Below, one piece after another: positions 47,601-61,627 of a stretch of DNA of 64,000 nucleotides. How positions within the stretch are numbered: position 1 is the first letter of the stretch; the number at the start of each line of letters is the position of its first letter. The DNA comes from Eopsaltria australis (taxonomy: Eukaryota > Chordata > Aves > Passeriformes > Petroicidae). Made by a program: the position numbers and the translations under genes. Where the stretch lies: the NCBI GenBank assembly GCA_034509425.1, contig JAVTVJ010000298.1:429401-493400 (forward strand), given 5' to 3'. Below the pieces are notes generated by a model. That model was not told the DNA's origin. It ran no database searches and saw only the letters and a list, made by a program, of their open reading frames with translations.

Positions 47601-50600
47601 TTAAGTCTCTGCCACAAGGGTTTTCCAGATGCTGGCTTAGCAAATAATCATTAGTCTCAAAAGAATCAGGTGGATTATCAGAAGTTCCTTCAAGTGTGCC
47701 AGGCAGAAGGGAAAAGCTCCCAACAGAGGCTTAAAAGGCCTCTGAGGACAGGGAGAAATAGTGACAATGTCTTCTCCTTCCATGAACACTCTCAGAATAT
47801 TCTTAAATTGCAGTCTCCAAGCACAGATGGAAACATCTTCAGGGAATTGAGTTTTGAGTTCAAAGCTGGATGAAGTGTGTGGATTTCCATGGTGAAAAAA
47901 AAGAGAGGCAGAATTACCTGCAATTTCTTAGTAAAGAAAAAAAATATAAAAAGAAGAGATTGCACACAGTCAAAAATAAATACAGAAAGGACATTTCTGG
48001 AAACGAAGATGAGCTCTCTCCCTGTTCCAAAGTAAGTGCCTTATGCACTAGTAGTGAGAGATTTCCTATTTTAATTTTTTTTTTTCAACAGAGTTTGTGG
48101 CAGTGGTTATTTGGACTGGCAGAGAGCAAGGCCAGCCTAAGCTATGGAAGAGGTAGCTACATTCATCTGTATTTTCAACTGTTAATTAGAGTGCAGATGA
48201 GTCATCATACCTTTCATTCACTCACCTTTCCTGTGTCAGCTTTCTTAGGAGCTTAGGAACAAATTATAAACTTCTGTCTAGTCCATCTTCTTAGCAAGAC
48301 ACTCTGTAAAGCTGCCAGGGGAAGAAAGTCCTCTCCATCCCTCATCTGCTATGACTGTGACCAAATGTTTGTCCCTAATTCAACCTTGAGATTACTGTGG
48401 AATCAGCTAGAATCATCTGCCACTTTAAGCCAGCTGAGATGTCTTAACACTGGACTCTGGAACAGTTAGAAAGACAGATCTGAGGAGAGATAATTGTCCC
48501 TCTTCCAGAGATGGCAGCCATTTCATGAAAACACAAAATAGGTTTGGAGTTTTTAAAAAAAAGAAATTGCCCTGACTAAAAGCAGGTGTTGTTTCACAGT
48601 CATCTTCTTTGTAGGCTGTGGCTATTCATCTAAATTTTCTACTATTTTTTGCAAATGTCTAGTGTGAAGAGACTTAAAAATTATCCCAGAAGAAGGGTGA
48701 AAAAAGACTTCCCAGATTTTTTTATCCAGATAAAAACTTGGACAAAATACTGGATTTTTTAAACAAATAGGTTAAACGGACAAGAGGGTTGAAATCAGTT
48801 TTCCTATCACTCGGAGATATCCTACCCATGTAGGGAAATCATGTTTTTTTCTGTTCTGGTGAAGTTAGTATGATTTGTACAGTTGAAATTCAACCCACAG
48901 CTTGTTTGGTTTGGGTTTTTTAAAATTACTTTCAGGAAAAATATTTCTCTAAGCTTCTAAGAGACAATACAAACAAAAAGATCACCATAAAGGAAATGAG
49001 AAATTCCCTGGAAAAATTATAAAGTTTCTTAAATATTTAATTTCATACTGAGCAGTCTTGTAATAGGTCAGATTCTAGCAAGATATGTAAATGGAATAGC
49101 CATCCTTTTAGAACAATCTAAATTCAGCTAGTCTAGTATAACAGGTACCATATAGTATTTGAGATTCTTTAGCTGAATGCATGAATTTTATTTCTAAAAA
49201 GTTAATACAAATACAAAAAATCTAAAATGTAGTATTTACAAATGGAGATAACATTAAGGAGTTTACACAGGGCCAAGCCAGATGTACAGAATAGGTCACA
49301 GTCATCAGCTCTTCACCAATGCACAGAATCTAGATTTCATCTGCTGGAGGGGCTGCTTGAGTGGATCCTCCTTTGAGCAAAATCCAGGAACTTAAACCAA
49401 ATGTTTGAAGTATTTCATCTAATCCAAATTGATTTATATTGCCAGAGGTCAGGACGAGTCTCCCACACTACTCTGCTGAGCATGTACACACACAATGGTG
49501 AGCCTCTTTCTAGTATAGAGCACATTTGTCCCTGGAACTGCCAAGCTAAAAGATTACTTCCATCTACATCCTAGCAAGACGGTTTATAAAATTGTGAGGT
49601 TAGTGACATGTAGCAGAGCATTTTACTGAAATGGCTTTGGACCTTTGTATGTTTCTCTAATGATGCAGAACTTCACTCACAAAACTCCATTTTGTGCAGT
49701 TTTTCTCTGCAGCCAAGCCATTTTTCCTCTGCTGAAAAAATTTCAAACCCATAATTAACAGTCAAACCAAAAATCTACAATTAGTCCGAAGAGGCATAGA
49801 AGATTTTATATGCATTGTTGTCAAATGCAACGGACCCTCAGATTTTCTTACTAATTCCTAATTTCCCACAAGGGCTTCCTGTTTCTTAAACATATATGTT
49901 TTAAATTAAACACTGGAAAAAAGATCAGAGATTGGTAGGCTTATTGCCTATACTGTTGAATATAAACTTAGATTCTTCTGCAGAAATAAGAAGAGCATGT
50001 GAAGGAGTACACGTGACTTACAAGCCTCAGTTATGATCAGAACACTGTAAATAGACTGAATAGAATGAAACTCAGTCGTGAGTTTCATGTATGTTTTAAT
50101 TTTGTCTTAACAGAATCATTAAGATATAATTCTGTCATATCTGTAAACAACCTCTTCATAAAGAGAAGACCAGAATCATGGAAACACTTAAATGAATGAC
50201 AATTTATCACTGTTGGCATTATTTTGTTGATGAAACTGAAAGTCCATAAGTCAGACTTGAGAGAACCAAATAATGTGATTTTGTCTACTACTTCACAGTG
50301 GTTCATGCTATTTGTGTATTACTTCAAGAACAATTCTGAAACTTTTCAAGTTGGAAATCATAAGAAGACTCTAGACTTTTTTATAAAAAGCTTACACAGA
50401 GAAAAAGTCACAGAACCTGTCCACTTGTGAGCTAAAGAAAGCTTTTAGCCTTTAGGAAATAAAAGCATGTTCCCACTCCATCTATGAACAGACCAAGCTA
50501 AATTCTGTCTCCTGTCATTGGTGAAGTCCTTCTTCACCTAAAATCAGACTGAAATCCATTTTTTCCACAAGTCCTAAGGTGATGGGTATGTTTTCAAAAG

Positions 50601-52819
50601 CTTTAAGAAGAAAAAGTTTCTCAACTTCTGGCTGATGATTGTGTGTTTAGGAGAATATTGAAGGTATATCTCTGTATAGTTTTATAATCTTCATTTGGCA
50701 TCTTCTAATACAAATGGATACTGGAATAGGCAAACAGAATTGGAAGAGTCTTTTCCTAAATCTGATTTTTCTTTCTATATTTTTCCATGGCATGTTGCAT
50801 ATTAAGAAAAACATGCTGTTCAGATCTTTTTACCTTGCACGATTCTCATGAACTTTTATAGTTTTACTGGAAAGAAGAAGACATTTTTAATTCTCAAGCA
50901 CCAAAACACATAATAAAAGGATAATCACCTACATTTGGTGGCAAAGAGCGACTGGGCCTTGCCATCGTTCAGATAGTGTAGAAACAAAATCCTTGCTACA
51001 TTTTAATTTTCCTTAGGATTCACTAACTCCTAGATGTTCCCACAGTCTACCAGGACAATGTTTGGATCTGTGCCTAATATATTGAGGTCTACTGCAGGAT
51101 GGATGTGTACATTTAAGTTAAGACCAACAGGATAGTATAGGTTAGTGGATCTGCAGTTTACAATGATACTCTGTGCCAGAACATACTGGCTTGTTTCTTA
51201 TCTCAGCTTCAGAGTTTCAGCCCCATTTTTCCCTGGACCACCACAGGGATAGCTCCTCAGGCCAGACAAGGACAACACACAGATGTTACACAGGGCTGGA
51301 ATAAATAAGGCTGCCCTAAGGCCACTTAGCCCTTCACCTCAGGACAGGTGACTGGGCAAGGTGACCCTGGCACACTGATGCCACCAGCAGTTCTGTTAGC
51401 ACTCCCTTGGGATCTCTGAATCACTCTGTGCTATGTCAAGGCATGTGGGACTGGGAAAAAATGTGTGTTCTGTTTGTCTGGCTGAGACCATGACAAAAAA
51501 TCCCACCACCTTTTCTATGGGGTGGAAGAGGACTAGGGTAGGCAAGCAAGTGAATTTCATATGAGTGACATCTTGGAAAGAGTCACCAGAGCTTAAAAAA
51601 TACTTGCTTAAAGCTTTGGATGAATTAAATAAGGGTAAAATCCCTAATGCCAAGAACAAACAAAGCAGTGAGTGATGTAAAGGCAGGGTGTCTGTGCAAA
51701 AAGTGAATGTTCTAAAATCTGGCAATCACTAAGGCAAATTCTTAAGACTCATTTAAACGTTTGGGGTGTTTTTTAGAACTCCTCTTCTGAAATTTACTGT
51801 TTTTCAGAAGCCAAGTGTAAAAGATGAGGATTTGTTTATTTTACATGGTTTTAATTAAACTGTGGATATTTCTGGTCCAACATAGAACTTCCACATTCAA
51901 ATTAACATGCCGAAGAACAGGATTTACCTTGTTACCACAGCTTCTCAGCCAGTCTTGAAAGCATAATAAAATACTTTGATGCCTGGGGTACAATCTCTTC
52001 CTTCCAGCTCTGCAGTTGTTTTTATTTTCACAGGCATTTTTGTACAAAATTGTAAGTAAAAATATGGATATGATTAAAATTCAGCATTTTTTATTCTATT
52101 TAAAGTGTTTCCTTGAAAGCAGCAATAATATTAAATCTTGAGATCACAAGCCAACCTTTAATCAACAGATATAGGGGAAAAAATGTGTCCAATGAGATGG
52201 TCACTGCAGAATTGTATGTATTTTAATACTTTTCTCTGTCCTCTGAAGCACTGGTAGCTGCTCCCTGTCAAAGACAGGATAACAGAACAAATGAATTACT
52301 GATTTAATTTGCTATGGCAGCTTCTATGTTCCTGACCCAGCTTTCCCTGCTTTTTCTCATCAGATAAGACTTCTGATGTCAGTGCCGTTGTGTTTTCTCT
52401 GCTGATTTCTCCATACCAACATACTGGTAAATTGCAGGCTTTGCAAGCTGTCTGGTTTTGCCATTCATGCTTAAAGGTCTGGGACACATTCACATCCCTT
52501 TGTATATTCTTCTTTCATAATTGGCACAACTCAGTTTTTCATCCTCAGTTTCTCTGTTCCTTCACTTTTACTTAGGTATGAATATAGGATTTTAAATATG
52601 ACAATGGCAGGATTTTATTATTCTTATTTTAAGTACTCTTTCTATTTAATGAAATTTGTAGGACAACACAATAAGCATTCTGATCCATTACTAGTCTGTA
52701 GCTACAGTAATTTTATTTTCTCTTTGGAATTTCTTGTTATTTAGCAATAGAACAAGCAGTTATTTTGTCTAAGTTCTTTGTTTGCATTCCATATATTATT
52801 TGCTCTGAGAATGGATTGA
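44646..52819. other. unique sequence, 8.2 kb, candidate conserved noncoding blocks
   Basis: No repeat family or gene was recognised. 47040-47220 and 47330-47680 look regulatory in texture: a CACGTG E-box in 'gcacgtggcc', a TAACAGTTA motif, and the perfect palindrome ACCTAATTAGGT at 47402-47413. A T-rich acceptor-like site (ttttcaacag) ends near 48091, but no matching donor or frame convinced me. Confidence 0.35.
47402..47413. promoter_or_regulatory. palindromic TAATTA site
   Basis: ACCTAATTAGGT is a perfect 12-bp palindrome with a TAATTA core, the form bound by paired-class homeodomain dimers. Function is inferred only from the motif. Confidence 0.2.
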
Positions 52820-53482
52820 GTGCAGCCCTGAGGAGAAGGACTTTGGGGTGTTCGTTGATGAAAAGCTCAACGTGAATGTTCACAGCCCAGAAAATCAACA
52901 GTGTCCTGGACTGCATCCAAAGCACTGAGGGCAGCAGGGTGAGGAAGGGGATTCTGCCCCTCTGCTCTGGTGAGACCTCACCTGCAGTGCTGCCTTGAGC
53001 CCTGGGGTCCCAGCACAGGAAGGACATGGACCTGCTGGAGCCGCTCCAGAGGAGGCCACCACGATGGTCAGACAGATGGAGAACCTCTGCTATGGAGACA
53101 GGCTGAGAGAGTTGGGGTTGTTCAGCCTGGAGAAGGCTTCGAGTTGACCTCAGAGCAGCCCCCAGTACCTAAAGGGGATGTACAGGAAGGGTGCATAGGG
53201 GCTTTTTACAAGGACATGCAGTGATAAGACATGGGAGAATGGCTTTTAACAAACAGAGAATAGATTTAGATTAACTATTAGGAAGAAATTCTTTACTGTG
53301 AGGATTGTGAGGTTTTCCAGAGAACTTGTGAGTGTCTCATCCCTGGCAGTGTTCATAGCCAGGCTGGATGAAGTTCTGGTCAACCTGGTCTAGTGAAAAT
53401 TGTCCCTGCCTGTGGCAGGGGTGTTAGAGCTAGATGATCTTTAAGATCCCTTCTAACCCAAATCATTCTATGGTTCTGTGGG
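52820..53482 (+). mobile_element. CR1 LINE 3' portion with 3' terminus
   Basis: The plus-sense landmarks appear in order: 'gcagccctgaggagaagg', 'gttgatgaaaagctcaacg', 'gattctgcccctctgctctg', 'aggaaggacatggacctgc', 'gagagttggggttgttcagc', 'ttaggaagaaattctttact', 'ccaggctggatgaagttctg' and 'gatgatctttaagatccc', ending in 'attctatggttctgtg'. This is the end of ORF2 plus the 3' UTR. Small internal deletions disrupt the frame. Its wording differs from the copy at 43925, so it is another CR1 subfamily. Confidence 0.94.
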
Positions 53483-56400
53483 ACAGAAATTCATCTGAAT
53501 GATTAATTTTTTGATATTTATATGCATCAAACTGTCCTATTTATCCTTTATTCTTGCAATGTTCTTCATCTGTCTTTACTTATCTTCTACCTTATTATTT
53601 GCTGTTTCTCTTCTATCTCAACCTCCAGCTCTTTTTTTTTTTCTTTTTTTTTTGGTCCTGATATTTTAAGACCCTCAATTATTATTGAAATTTATTGCAA
53701 GTAGGAATTTACAGGCTAAGATACTCAGGTATAATGAATGAAAAAGCCAGGAGTACCTATAACTTCATGAATGTTATCTTAGCTCTTCAATTATTGCAAA
53801 GGGTATTTCTGGGGTTTCAAAAATCCTTTCCTGGAAGGTTTCCTGGCAGTATCTTTGCAAGTATTACAGAGTATGCTATTGCTTTTCATATATCTTACCC
53901 ACCTCTTCCATAATTCAGTTAGCATGGTTTTGTTGTACTCTGTTTTCTTCTGTTCTATTTGCTTCTTTGCACTGAAAAGAGGCAGGAAGTTCAGGACTCT
54001 CTAAGGACTTTCTAAGACCCTTTTCTCTGTGATGGCTTTGCTTTCAAGATGATAATCTGTCAGCTTTTGGCACTTTATCCTTGTGGATCTTTTACAAAAG
54101 AAACATCTGTAGTGACCTCACAAGTTCATTTGCATCATATACCTAAAACACAGTCTTTCAATGGGACTTTTTCATGAATATTTAACAAAACCATATTAGA
54201 CCTTCATTAAATCTCATTATTTCTAAATGTTACCAGAAAGTCAAGGCACTTCAGCCCGGAATATTCAGAATTTTCTGTGTTGTTTAGACAGACACTTGGA
54301 TCTACCAGAAAGAATCTCCCTGCTCTCTGTTAGATATTCTCATGTCTTTCTTCGGTGGGGGTGACTTCTATGCACTCAAATTAATAGCCACTCACTTTTA
54401 GACCTCTACCCTTATTTTGTTTATATACCTAACCAGTGAACAATTCTTCTTCAGTCATGTGTTTAATATTATGAAATAGTCCCTCAATGATTCCATGCTA
54501 TTTATTTTTATTATAAAGCCATGTGGGTCCTGGTCAATAGGACAGATCTCAGTCCACAGACTGACTCTATTTTCTCCCCTGTTTTTATATTACTTTTCAA
54601 AAGATTCATCTCATGCAAGAGAATTCTGACAGGTGCAAACCAACACAGTCCATTGTTGTGAAAGAACAGTGAGGGTGTGGGAGAGTGAGATTTTTATGTA
54701 TATATAGAAATCCCAGTATATAATTCAGCACCATTAAGATGATTAGTATAATGTTTAGTAAATTGCTCAAATTTATCTCTCAGACTGTTTGAAGCATAAA
54801 ACTAGACCAAGACAACCCATTTGGATGTCATTCTGGAGCTTCTTTTCTCTGTGCTTCTCTGCATGGAAATCATACAGACCCCCAGTGTTTCCAATCTCTG
54901 CAATGTCACACTGTCACTTAGGGTCACTCTGGGGCAAGGATTCTCTGGTTCACAAGACACAAAAGAATGAGTATTCTGCCTCCTTTCTCTGCCACTCACC
55001 AAGAAGAGACCACCTACACATGGGAGTCCCTGGGGAGACTGCCATGGTCGAGTCCTCTGTGTCTCTTGAAGGTCTCCAGCCTTGGAGAGGAGATGAGCAC
55101 TGAGACATTCACGTAGTGCTTGCCCTGGTCAATCTTTGTGACAGCACAAAGGGATACACAAACAGCAGTGGCTGGAATTCACAGCAGGTTAATCAGATAT
55201 GAGCACTTCCAGTCAGTGGACAAACTGGAAACAAACTAAGCCATCCTTCCTACCACTTTTTCTAATTTAAGAACAAAATGATTTATGAGTCAGGTGCCTC
55301 TGTGTAACTTAGAAAACTCCACTGTGCTTGCACATACTTGCAGAATAAGAAAATCTTCTGCTTATATAGGCAGGTACTGAATGCCAACAGGACAGAACAT
55401 CTTTAATATTAAACTTCAGTAACTGTACTGCCACAGACTGACTGGTGTGACAGCACCAATTGGTCACCCCCTGTATGATCAAACACATGTGGCAGTAATT
55501 GACAACCTCACAGATGTTTGCAGTGGTTGTTTGGAGGTGTATCAGTTTAGTACCCAGTGTTGTCAATAAATCAGTGCATCTGCTCCTTCACTGAAGTAGC
55601 TTTCCTTGAGATAAATATATCCTTTTTATTTCTATAAATGAGAAAAATGCACTTTCTAAGGTATATTTTAGTATCAAATGTGAATGCTAGAATTTGAGCT
55701 GTGCAGGAAGAATCACAGAACATCTTCACCCAGATAATATTTTAAATTTTTTTAGAGATGAAAAATTGCATTAATTTCAATGAAACTATTGGGCACAGAA
55801 ATTTATACCAAATGTAATTTATACCAAAGTTAACCATGTTTTGTGCCTTTGATTGCAAAATTCAAAAATCTGTGACAAAAATTGAAAGCATATAGCTCAA
55901 GAAAAAAAGAAATCAAAGATTATTACATTAAAATTAAATATTTTTTTTTGTTTTAATGAATACATTCAGTTTGAGCCTTACTCAAAAGCACGCTTCATTA
56001 TTAGGATTAGACTTGATAAAATTTGAAATCATCTGTAAGAAAGCTTCAAGGGTGTTCCTGGTTTTGACACAAATTTTAAGACAACAGAAAACAGAAATTG
56101 GAGAAAGTATAGTGCTTTCTGAAAGTTCTCAGATCAAAGAGAGGATAACACTCAGTGAAGAAGATACTTTGAGCAGACAAGTCTGTTAGCAACAGCTTTT
56201 ACTCTGGATCCCAGCTGCCCTCTCAAGTCTGAACATTGCACATTGCTGGGCAGTCAGAGACAATCCTTTTCATTGCAGAAAAACTTTTGTTTTAAGGAAC
56301 CAAGATGACCATAGAAGACAATCACAGGGATTTCAGAAGCCTTATCTAGTGACCATGACTTGTCTACAACTACACCAGAAGATAATGAGCTACAAGCAGT

Positions 56401-59400
56401 TTCATAGCTCACATCAGTGACTAAAAGAACCACTCCTCAACCTGCCCAAAACAAACAGGACATGAACCAGACACATTGTTCTTTCATGTGACAGATGAGA
56501 TCTTGGACAGTTTTTTCTTCTCTCTTCTTAATGGGAATGCCATCATTCCAGAGTTGCCATCACCCTATCTACCCATTCACCCTCCTGATCTTCCTCCTGT
56601 GAATGGTCACCAGAAGAGCAGCCTGGTTAGAATACATGTATTTGGCAAGGCACTATGTCTTTCTAATTCCAGGCCCTGTTTTCATATCAAAGCTGTTCAT
56701 ATCAAGCACAGTTTCATTTCAACAAGCTAATAAAATCCTCTAAAATCCTATATATCAGCAAGAAGTATTTCCCACAGCTGCAGCTATCAGCAAAACAAGC
56801 AATTTAAGAGTTTATAGTACACACAGCTGAGAGATGAGAAAGTGTACACTGGTCCTTACTACACTTAGGCCTGTGTTAGGCTAAGTAAGCTTCTGACAAG
56901 GATTTAGCATCATTATAGCTGGGTTTTGGCAGTATTTATGAATGAGGTATAATTTCAAAGTGGAAAGAGCTGGATGGACAATTTTACCTCATCATGTTGA
57001 TGTTGTAAAGATGTATTGGTCTCACTATCAGTCAAAAACATTCCAGAGATGGAGAATGGAGACAGAAAAGCAGAAAGAATAATATTTCAAATAGAACAAT
57101 CATTTTCCACATTACTCCTGAGCTCACTTTTTGCAAAAAGAAAAGAGATAAAGGAACTAATCATCTTTATAGTACTCATTCAAAAGTTAGGACTAATTTA
57201 GAATACATAAGCTTTGGTCCATTCATTCCCTGTTTTATTTATGGGCTTTTTAAATTGGTTTCCATTTTGCTATAGTCCTCAGATGACATCAATAGACCTC
57301 TGTCTGAAGTACTGCCATTATCCATGACTCTTTTTTGAAACTCTTGCCAACATTCTTTATCTTCAACTATTGTTTATATCCTTTCAGTATATTCCTCAGT
57401 TGAGTTCATGGTTCAGAAAATCAGGAGGCAGCATCATTTCTCTGCCTGTATCTCAGAAGCATAAGAATGTGCTGATGGAATGCCCTAATTGCTAGAAGGG
57501 CAGACCATATCATGTCCCTGTGACTGCAGCTCTGTATCTAATGTGTAAATGGCCTGGAAAAGGAAATGAGTACATGTGCCTCAACAATAAATTCAATTTT
57601 CCTGTCACTGAGAGAAAGCACTACCTTCATCACTACTTGGTGATTTTAAATGCAACACAGTGACTGTGGCATGTATGCAAGCCCTGATTGAATTGCCACT
57701 CTCTGAATCTTCAGAGGTCTTCAATTCTTTTGAAATTATACTGAAGCAGATGAATGTAAAAAGAGGTTGCAGCTTTACAGAGGCTGAATAACAATCATAT
57801 ATAGGGCAAAATAAAGCCATCCTAAATTTTTAACTGCAGCAATTCGTACATTCAGTTCATATTGCCAAAGGTAGCAAGGCCATGTCCCATGTTTTGCCAA
57901 AAAGGAAGTCATTTAAGTGATGGAACCTCAGCAACTTCCTCTAAGAAAGATCAGCTTGAAACCAGCACTCCAGACTGAAGAATAATACAAAATGAGTGAA
58001 TTACATGATCCCTTTCTAGTTTTTTCTCCCTGGACAGCACATCCATCTGTAGAGCTGCGTTGATTCTTGAGTAAAAGTTCATCACCACAAAGGCCAAAGG
58101 AGGCTATTTTACCTGTGCAAAATTTCAGTTCTTGAGTAATCAATAGTCCAATGTTGAATCAAGATTCATAAACTAGATATTTTCAGTTAAGCTATCTGCA
58201 CATTTGTAGGGGAACCACCCCAAAAGGCATGGAGGCAGTTGACTAACAATGCTCAGATTTTCCAATCAATTTATTTCTTTGCACAAGATACTTAACAGTC
58301 ATCCTGTGCATTACTATAAGGAGACAATAAACAGAAAATATTCACCAAAAAGCAGTAAAATGCAAAGAAAGCCATCCTTTTCCAGAATCTACAGCTTTCT
58401 CAAACTTACTTTCCTGGTGTTTTATGGGCAATAAAATCTTTAATACTCCATTCTTCCACAGATTGCTCTTTAAGTTTAAGTATGAGCTCATAACAATGAA
58501 ATATTTAACAACAAACTGTTTGTTAATGGACCAGCTCTGTGGTAGATCTGAAGCTTGTAGCATATCTAATGAGAGAAGCCACTTGTGTAAAACGGTGAGG
58601 TCGATCAAGGGGGAGAAGGGTCTCTCCAGGGTTTTGTACTAACCTGACACAAGAACACTCTGTACTTGCAAAAGCATTTCTTAATATGAATTTGCATAGT
58701 GGGTTTATTTTAATTAGCAAATTCATTTTCTTTTTTCCCTTAAATTTTTTATGTTCTGGATTTTGTAGCATAGTAGAAACCAAAAAAGAAGAAACAGATT
58801 AGTTTGGTGTTTTATTAATATAATTTTTCTAGTGGTTGTTGAATAATGTCAGTACTTCTCTGAACAATTAAGCACTGCCAATAAATGCATTATATCATGC
58901 TAGTATTTACACAACTGTTTTGTTATAGGAAGCCTCTATTCCATCCAAGATTTAGTTTGTTTCTGGTAGAATCTTTCAAGAAAAAACAAATGCTTTAAAA
59001 CTTCTGCTTTCTGTAATTTTATCTTTACAAGCTTTTAACTTCCATTCTACAAAGAGAAACTTTCAAATTCATAGCTTCTTTAGGAGGACATCTTGCCAAA
59101 TTCTTCTTGTAATACTGATGACATGGATATAAAATGATGAAGAGTAGAAAAAGATGTACCAAAAGCTCTTGAACTGTGTACTTTGAATATACAAATTTTA
59201 GTTGCTATCTAAGAGCTTTAGATACTCAGAGCTAAAGTAGGAATTTTAGACTTATTTACAGAAAAGATTTTTCTTGGTTTTTGTATAGCAATCCTCCAAC
59301 ATTTATTTCCTCTAATATAGTTTTCTATTTACATGATTCAACTTGAGCCACACCCTAATTTTAGTAATTCACTTTGCACAGAAGTATTTTAGAAGCTAAA

Positions 59401-60021
59401 GTACCCTGAACAATGAAAAGAAATACAAATACTTTTTCCACCAAAAAGACAGTGTTGGTATTCATGTAATAGTGTCCTCAAATATTGCAGACACCTAAGC
59501 TACAATACTAAAATCATACTTCAAAATACATTGTAGGTAATGCTAGCACCGCTCACACAATCAACATGAACCTAGCAGCAGTAAATACCAGATGCTAAAC
59601 TACATTTAGAATTAAGAATGTGCAGTAGACCCTTCCAAATCATGTTCATTCCTTGTTATGTCTCACCTTGCTAAATTCATTTTTAACTTCTTATTTTCCT
59701 GTATAAAATATGTTCCCTCAGACTATATGGTTTCTAGATAATGACAACAGATAGTGGACTGCTGTAATATTGGTAGGCATTCAGAAAAGAAGCACTATTA
59801 AATTATGTTCTGTGCACACCATGAAGCCCTATTATTGTAGGGTAATTTTTTCCATTCCCTTTATCTGATCTCTCCAGGACTTAGATAATGTAAGTATGAA
59901 ATAGCTAAAATAATTTCTTCTATCTGTTATAAAGAAACATTTTTACATTTTAAACCACAAAATTTTCTAAAAGTGCACAACATTACTGTATGAGACACAC
60001 ACACACACACACACACCCCTG
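53483..60021. other. unique sequence, 6.5 kb, no gene recognised
   Basis: No repeat family was recognised. It includes a T-rich tract at 53632-53655. A minus-strand frame at 55309-55566 has a faint cysteine pattern that was considered and rejected. A patch at 58560-58640 holds two CpGs but has no identity. Confidence 0.4.
59995..60016. repeat. (AC)11 microsatellite
   Basis: Eleven uninterrupted AC units just upstream of a CR1 fragment. Confidence 0.97.
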
Positions 60022-60650
60022 AGAAACAATGCTGGAAAACTGGTAACAGCTGAGGAGAAGATTTTTTTGTTTCAGTCTTCAATAGCAGCCTCTCTTCCCA
60101 CCCCTTGAGTGGATGGAAAGCAGGATGGGAACTTGGGGGTGGCAAAATCCCTCCCTCTCTAAGTAAAGATCAAGTTTGTGACCACCTGAGGTACCTGAAT
60201 GGATGTAAGTCTATGGGATGTGATAAGATGCATCCCAGAGCCCTGAGGGAATTGACTGATGCAGTTGCCAATTCACTCTCCATGATATTTGAAAAGCCAT
60301 GACAGTCAGGTAAAGTCCCTGGTAACTGGAAAAGGGGAATCATTGTACCCATCTCTAAAAAGGGTCAGAAGGACGACCCTGGGAACTACAGACCCGTCAG
60401 TGTTACCTCTGTGCCTGGGAAGATCATGGAACAGATCCTGCCTGAAGCCGTGCCAGGGCACATGGAGAACAGGGAGGTTACTTGGGCTTCACCAAAGGCA
60501 AGCCCTCCCTGACCAGCCCAGTGGCCTTCTGTAATGGAGTGACTACATCAGTGAGCAAGGGAAGGGATACAAACATCATTTATCTGGACTTCTGTAAAGC
60601 CTTAGGCACAGTCCCCCATGACATCCTTCTCTCTGAATAAGATAAGTGGA
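60022..60650 (+). mobile_element. CR1 LINE fragment from the first half of the reverse transcriptase; 3' end missing
   Basis: It reads in the plus sense from 'aaacaatgctggaaaactgg' through the segment before the reverse transcriptase into its N-terminal blocks. Translated blocks include DKMHPRALRELTDAVANSL, NWKRGIIVPISKKGQKDDPG and NYRPVSVTSVPGKIMEQIL, then after a frame change 'atttatctggacttctgtaa' (the IYLDF block). The frame is dead: TGA at 60300-60302 stands where the family has a tryptophan codon, and a short deletion near 60478 shifts the frame. The catalytic FADD block, the C-terminal part and the 3' UTR are absent, so the element was cut on its 3' side after insertion. Confidence 0.92.
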
Positions 60651-61627
60651 CACATATAAAATAAGAAATGCATATTTATCTAAAATTTTAGTGTTTTAAA
60701 ATGTTCAACCCTTTCAACCATTCTTTCTTTTCCCTTAATCATCTCTTCATCTTTTAAAACTTGTGGCATAAAGATTTTTTTCTCCAAGACAGATCTCAGG
60801 TCTTAAGTAAAAACCATATAGACATTCATAGAAACTAAAAGGTTTTATACCAGTAAAAGTTCTGCCATGACAAGTGAAAACAGCACAGACCTCAGTGCAA
60901 ACTAATCTTTGCTCAGTTTCCCAGAGGAGATATCTATGTATTTGGTGCATCTGCATTAGCATTTTTGTTCAGTTCTTACACAGGTTTTGAATCCAATCTT
61001 CTGAACAATCCTTCAAATGTGCTTTGATTCACATTTCAAAGCAGTTCCTGGGATGAAAACTAGAATCTTTTGTATGAATCTAAAATGAAAGGTGTACTCC
61101 AGGGGTAACTCTTACACTCTCTAACTACTCTCAGGCATTGGATCCATGGGCTTGACTTAGAGATCACCTGAAGTAATAATCCTTCTAAATGCTTATGGAA
61201 TGCATGTCAGCCCCTGAGTGCCATCTGTTTCTCTGCAGACACAGTCCTGTTGACCTGCATTACTTGGTATTGTAGACATCATTTTACTTCCATCCTATTC
61301 AAGCTCGTTTGTCTCCATGGCCTGAGCAGCTTAGTTCAAACATATACCATGTCTCTTTCCAGTGATTTAGTACTGGCACTTGACAGAAGCCACAAAAAAG
61401 CCTAGATGGACTCCTTTCATAGACACTGTGATCTTTTAGTCAGTCATTGACAATAATTATGTGGCAAATGGGGATATTTTCTTACTAACTTACATGAAGT
61501 TTTTATGATTAGTCTGAATAATAAAAAATAAGCATAGAACCCCTTGCCTTCATCTGTGTTTTATTTTTATCCCAACGTTGTATAGTTGTCCCCTAAGCAT
61601 GTCTGAGCAATCTTCCTTCTCCTTACG
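60651..61627. other. unique sequence between two CR1 fragments
   Basis: About 980 bases with no recognised feature. No remaining 3' part of the CR1 at 60022 was found here. Confidence 0.5.

Noticed and set aside
48091..48157. Possible exon after a T-rich acceptor (tttcaacag)
   Set aside because: The only nearby donor candidate (GTAGCT) is weak and the peptide is not recognisable.
55309..55566. Minus-strand frame with Cys/His spacing faintly like a retroviral integrase zinc-binding region
   Set aside because: The spacing does not fit the HHCC pattern properly and no neighbouring pol or LTR sequence supports it.
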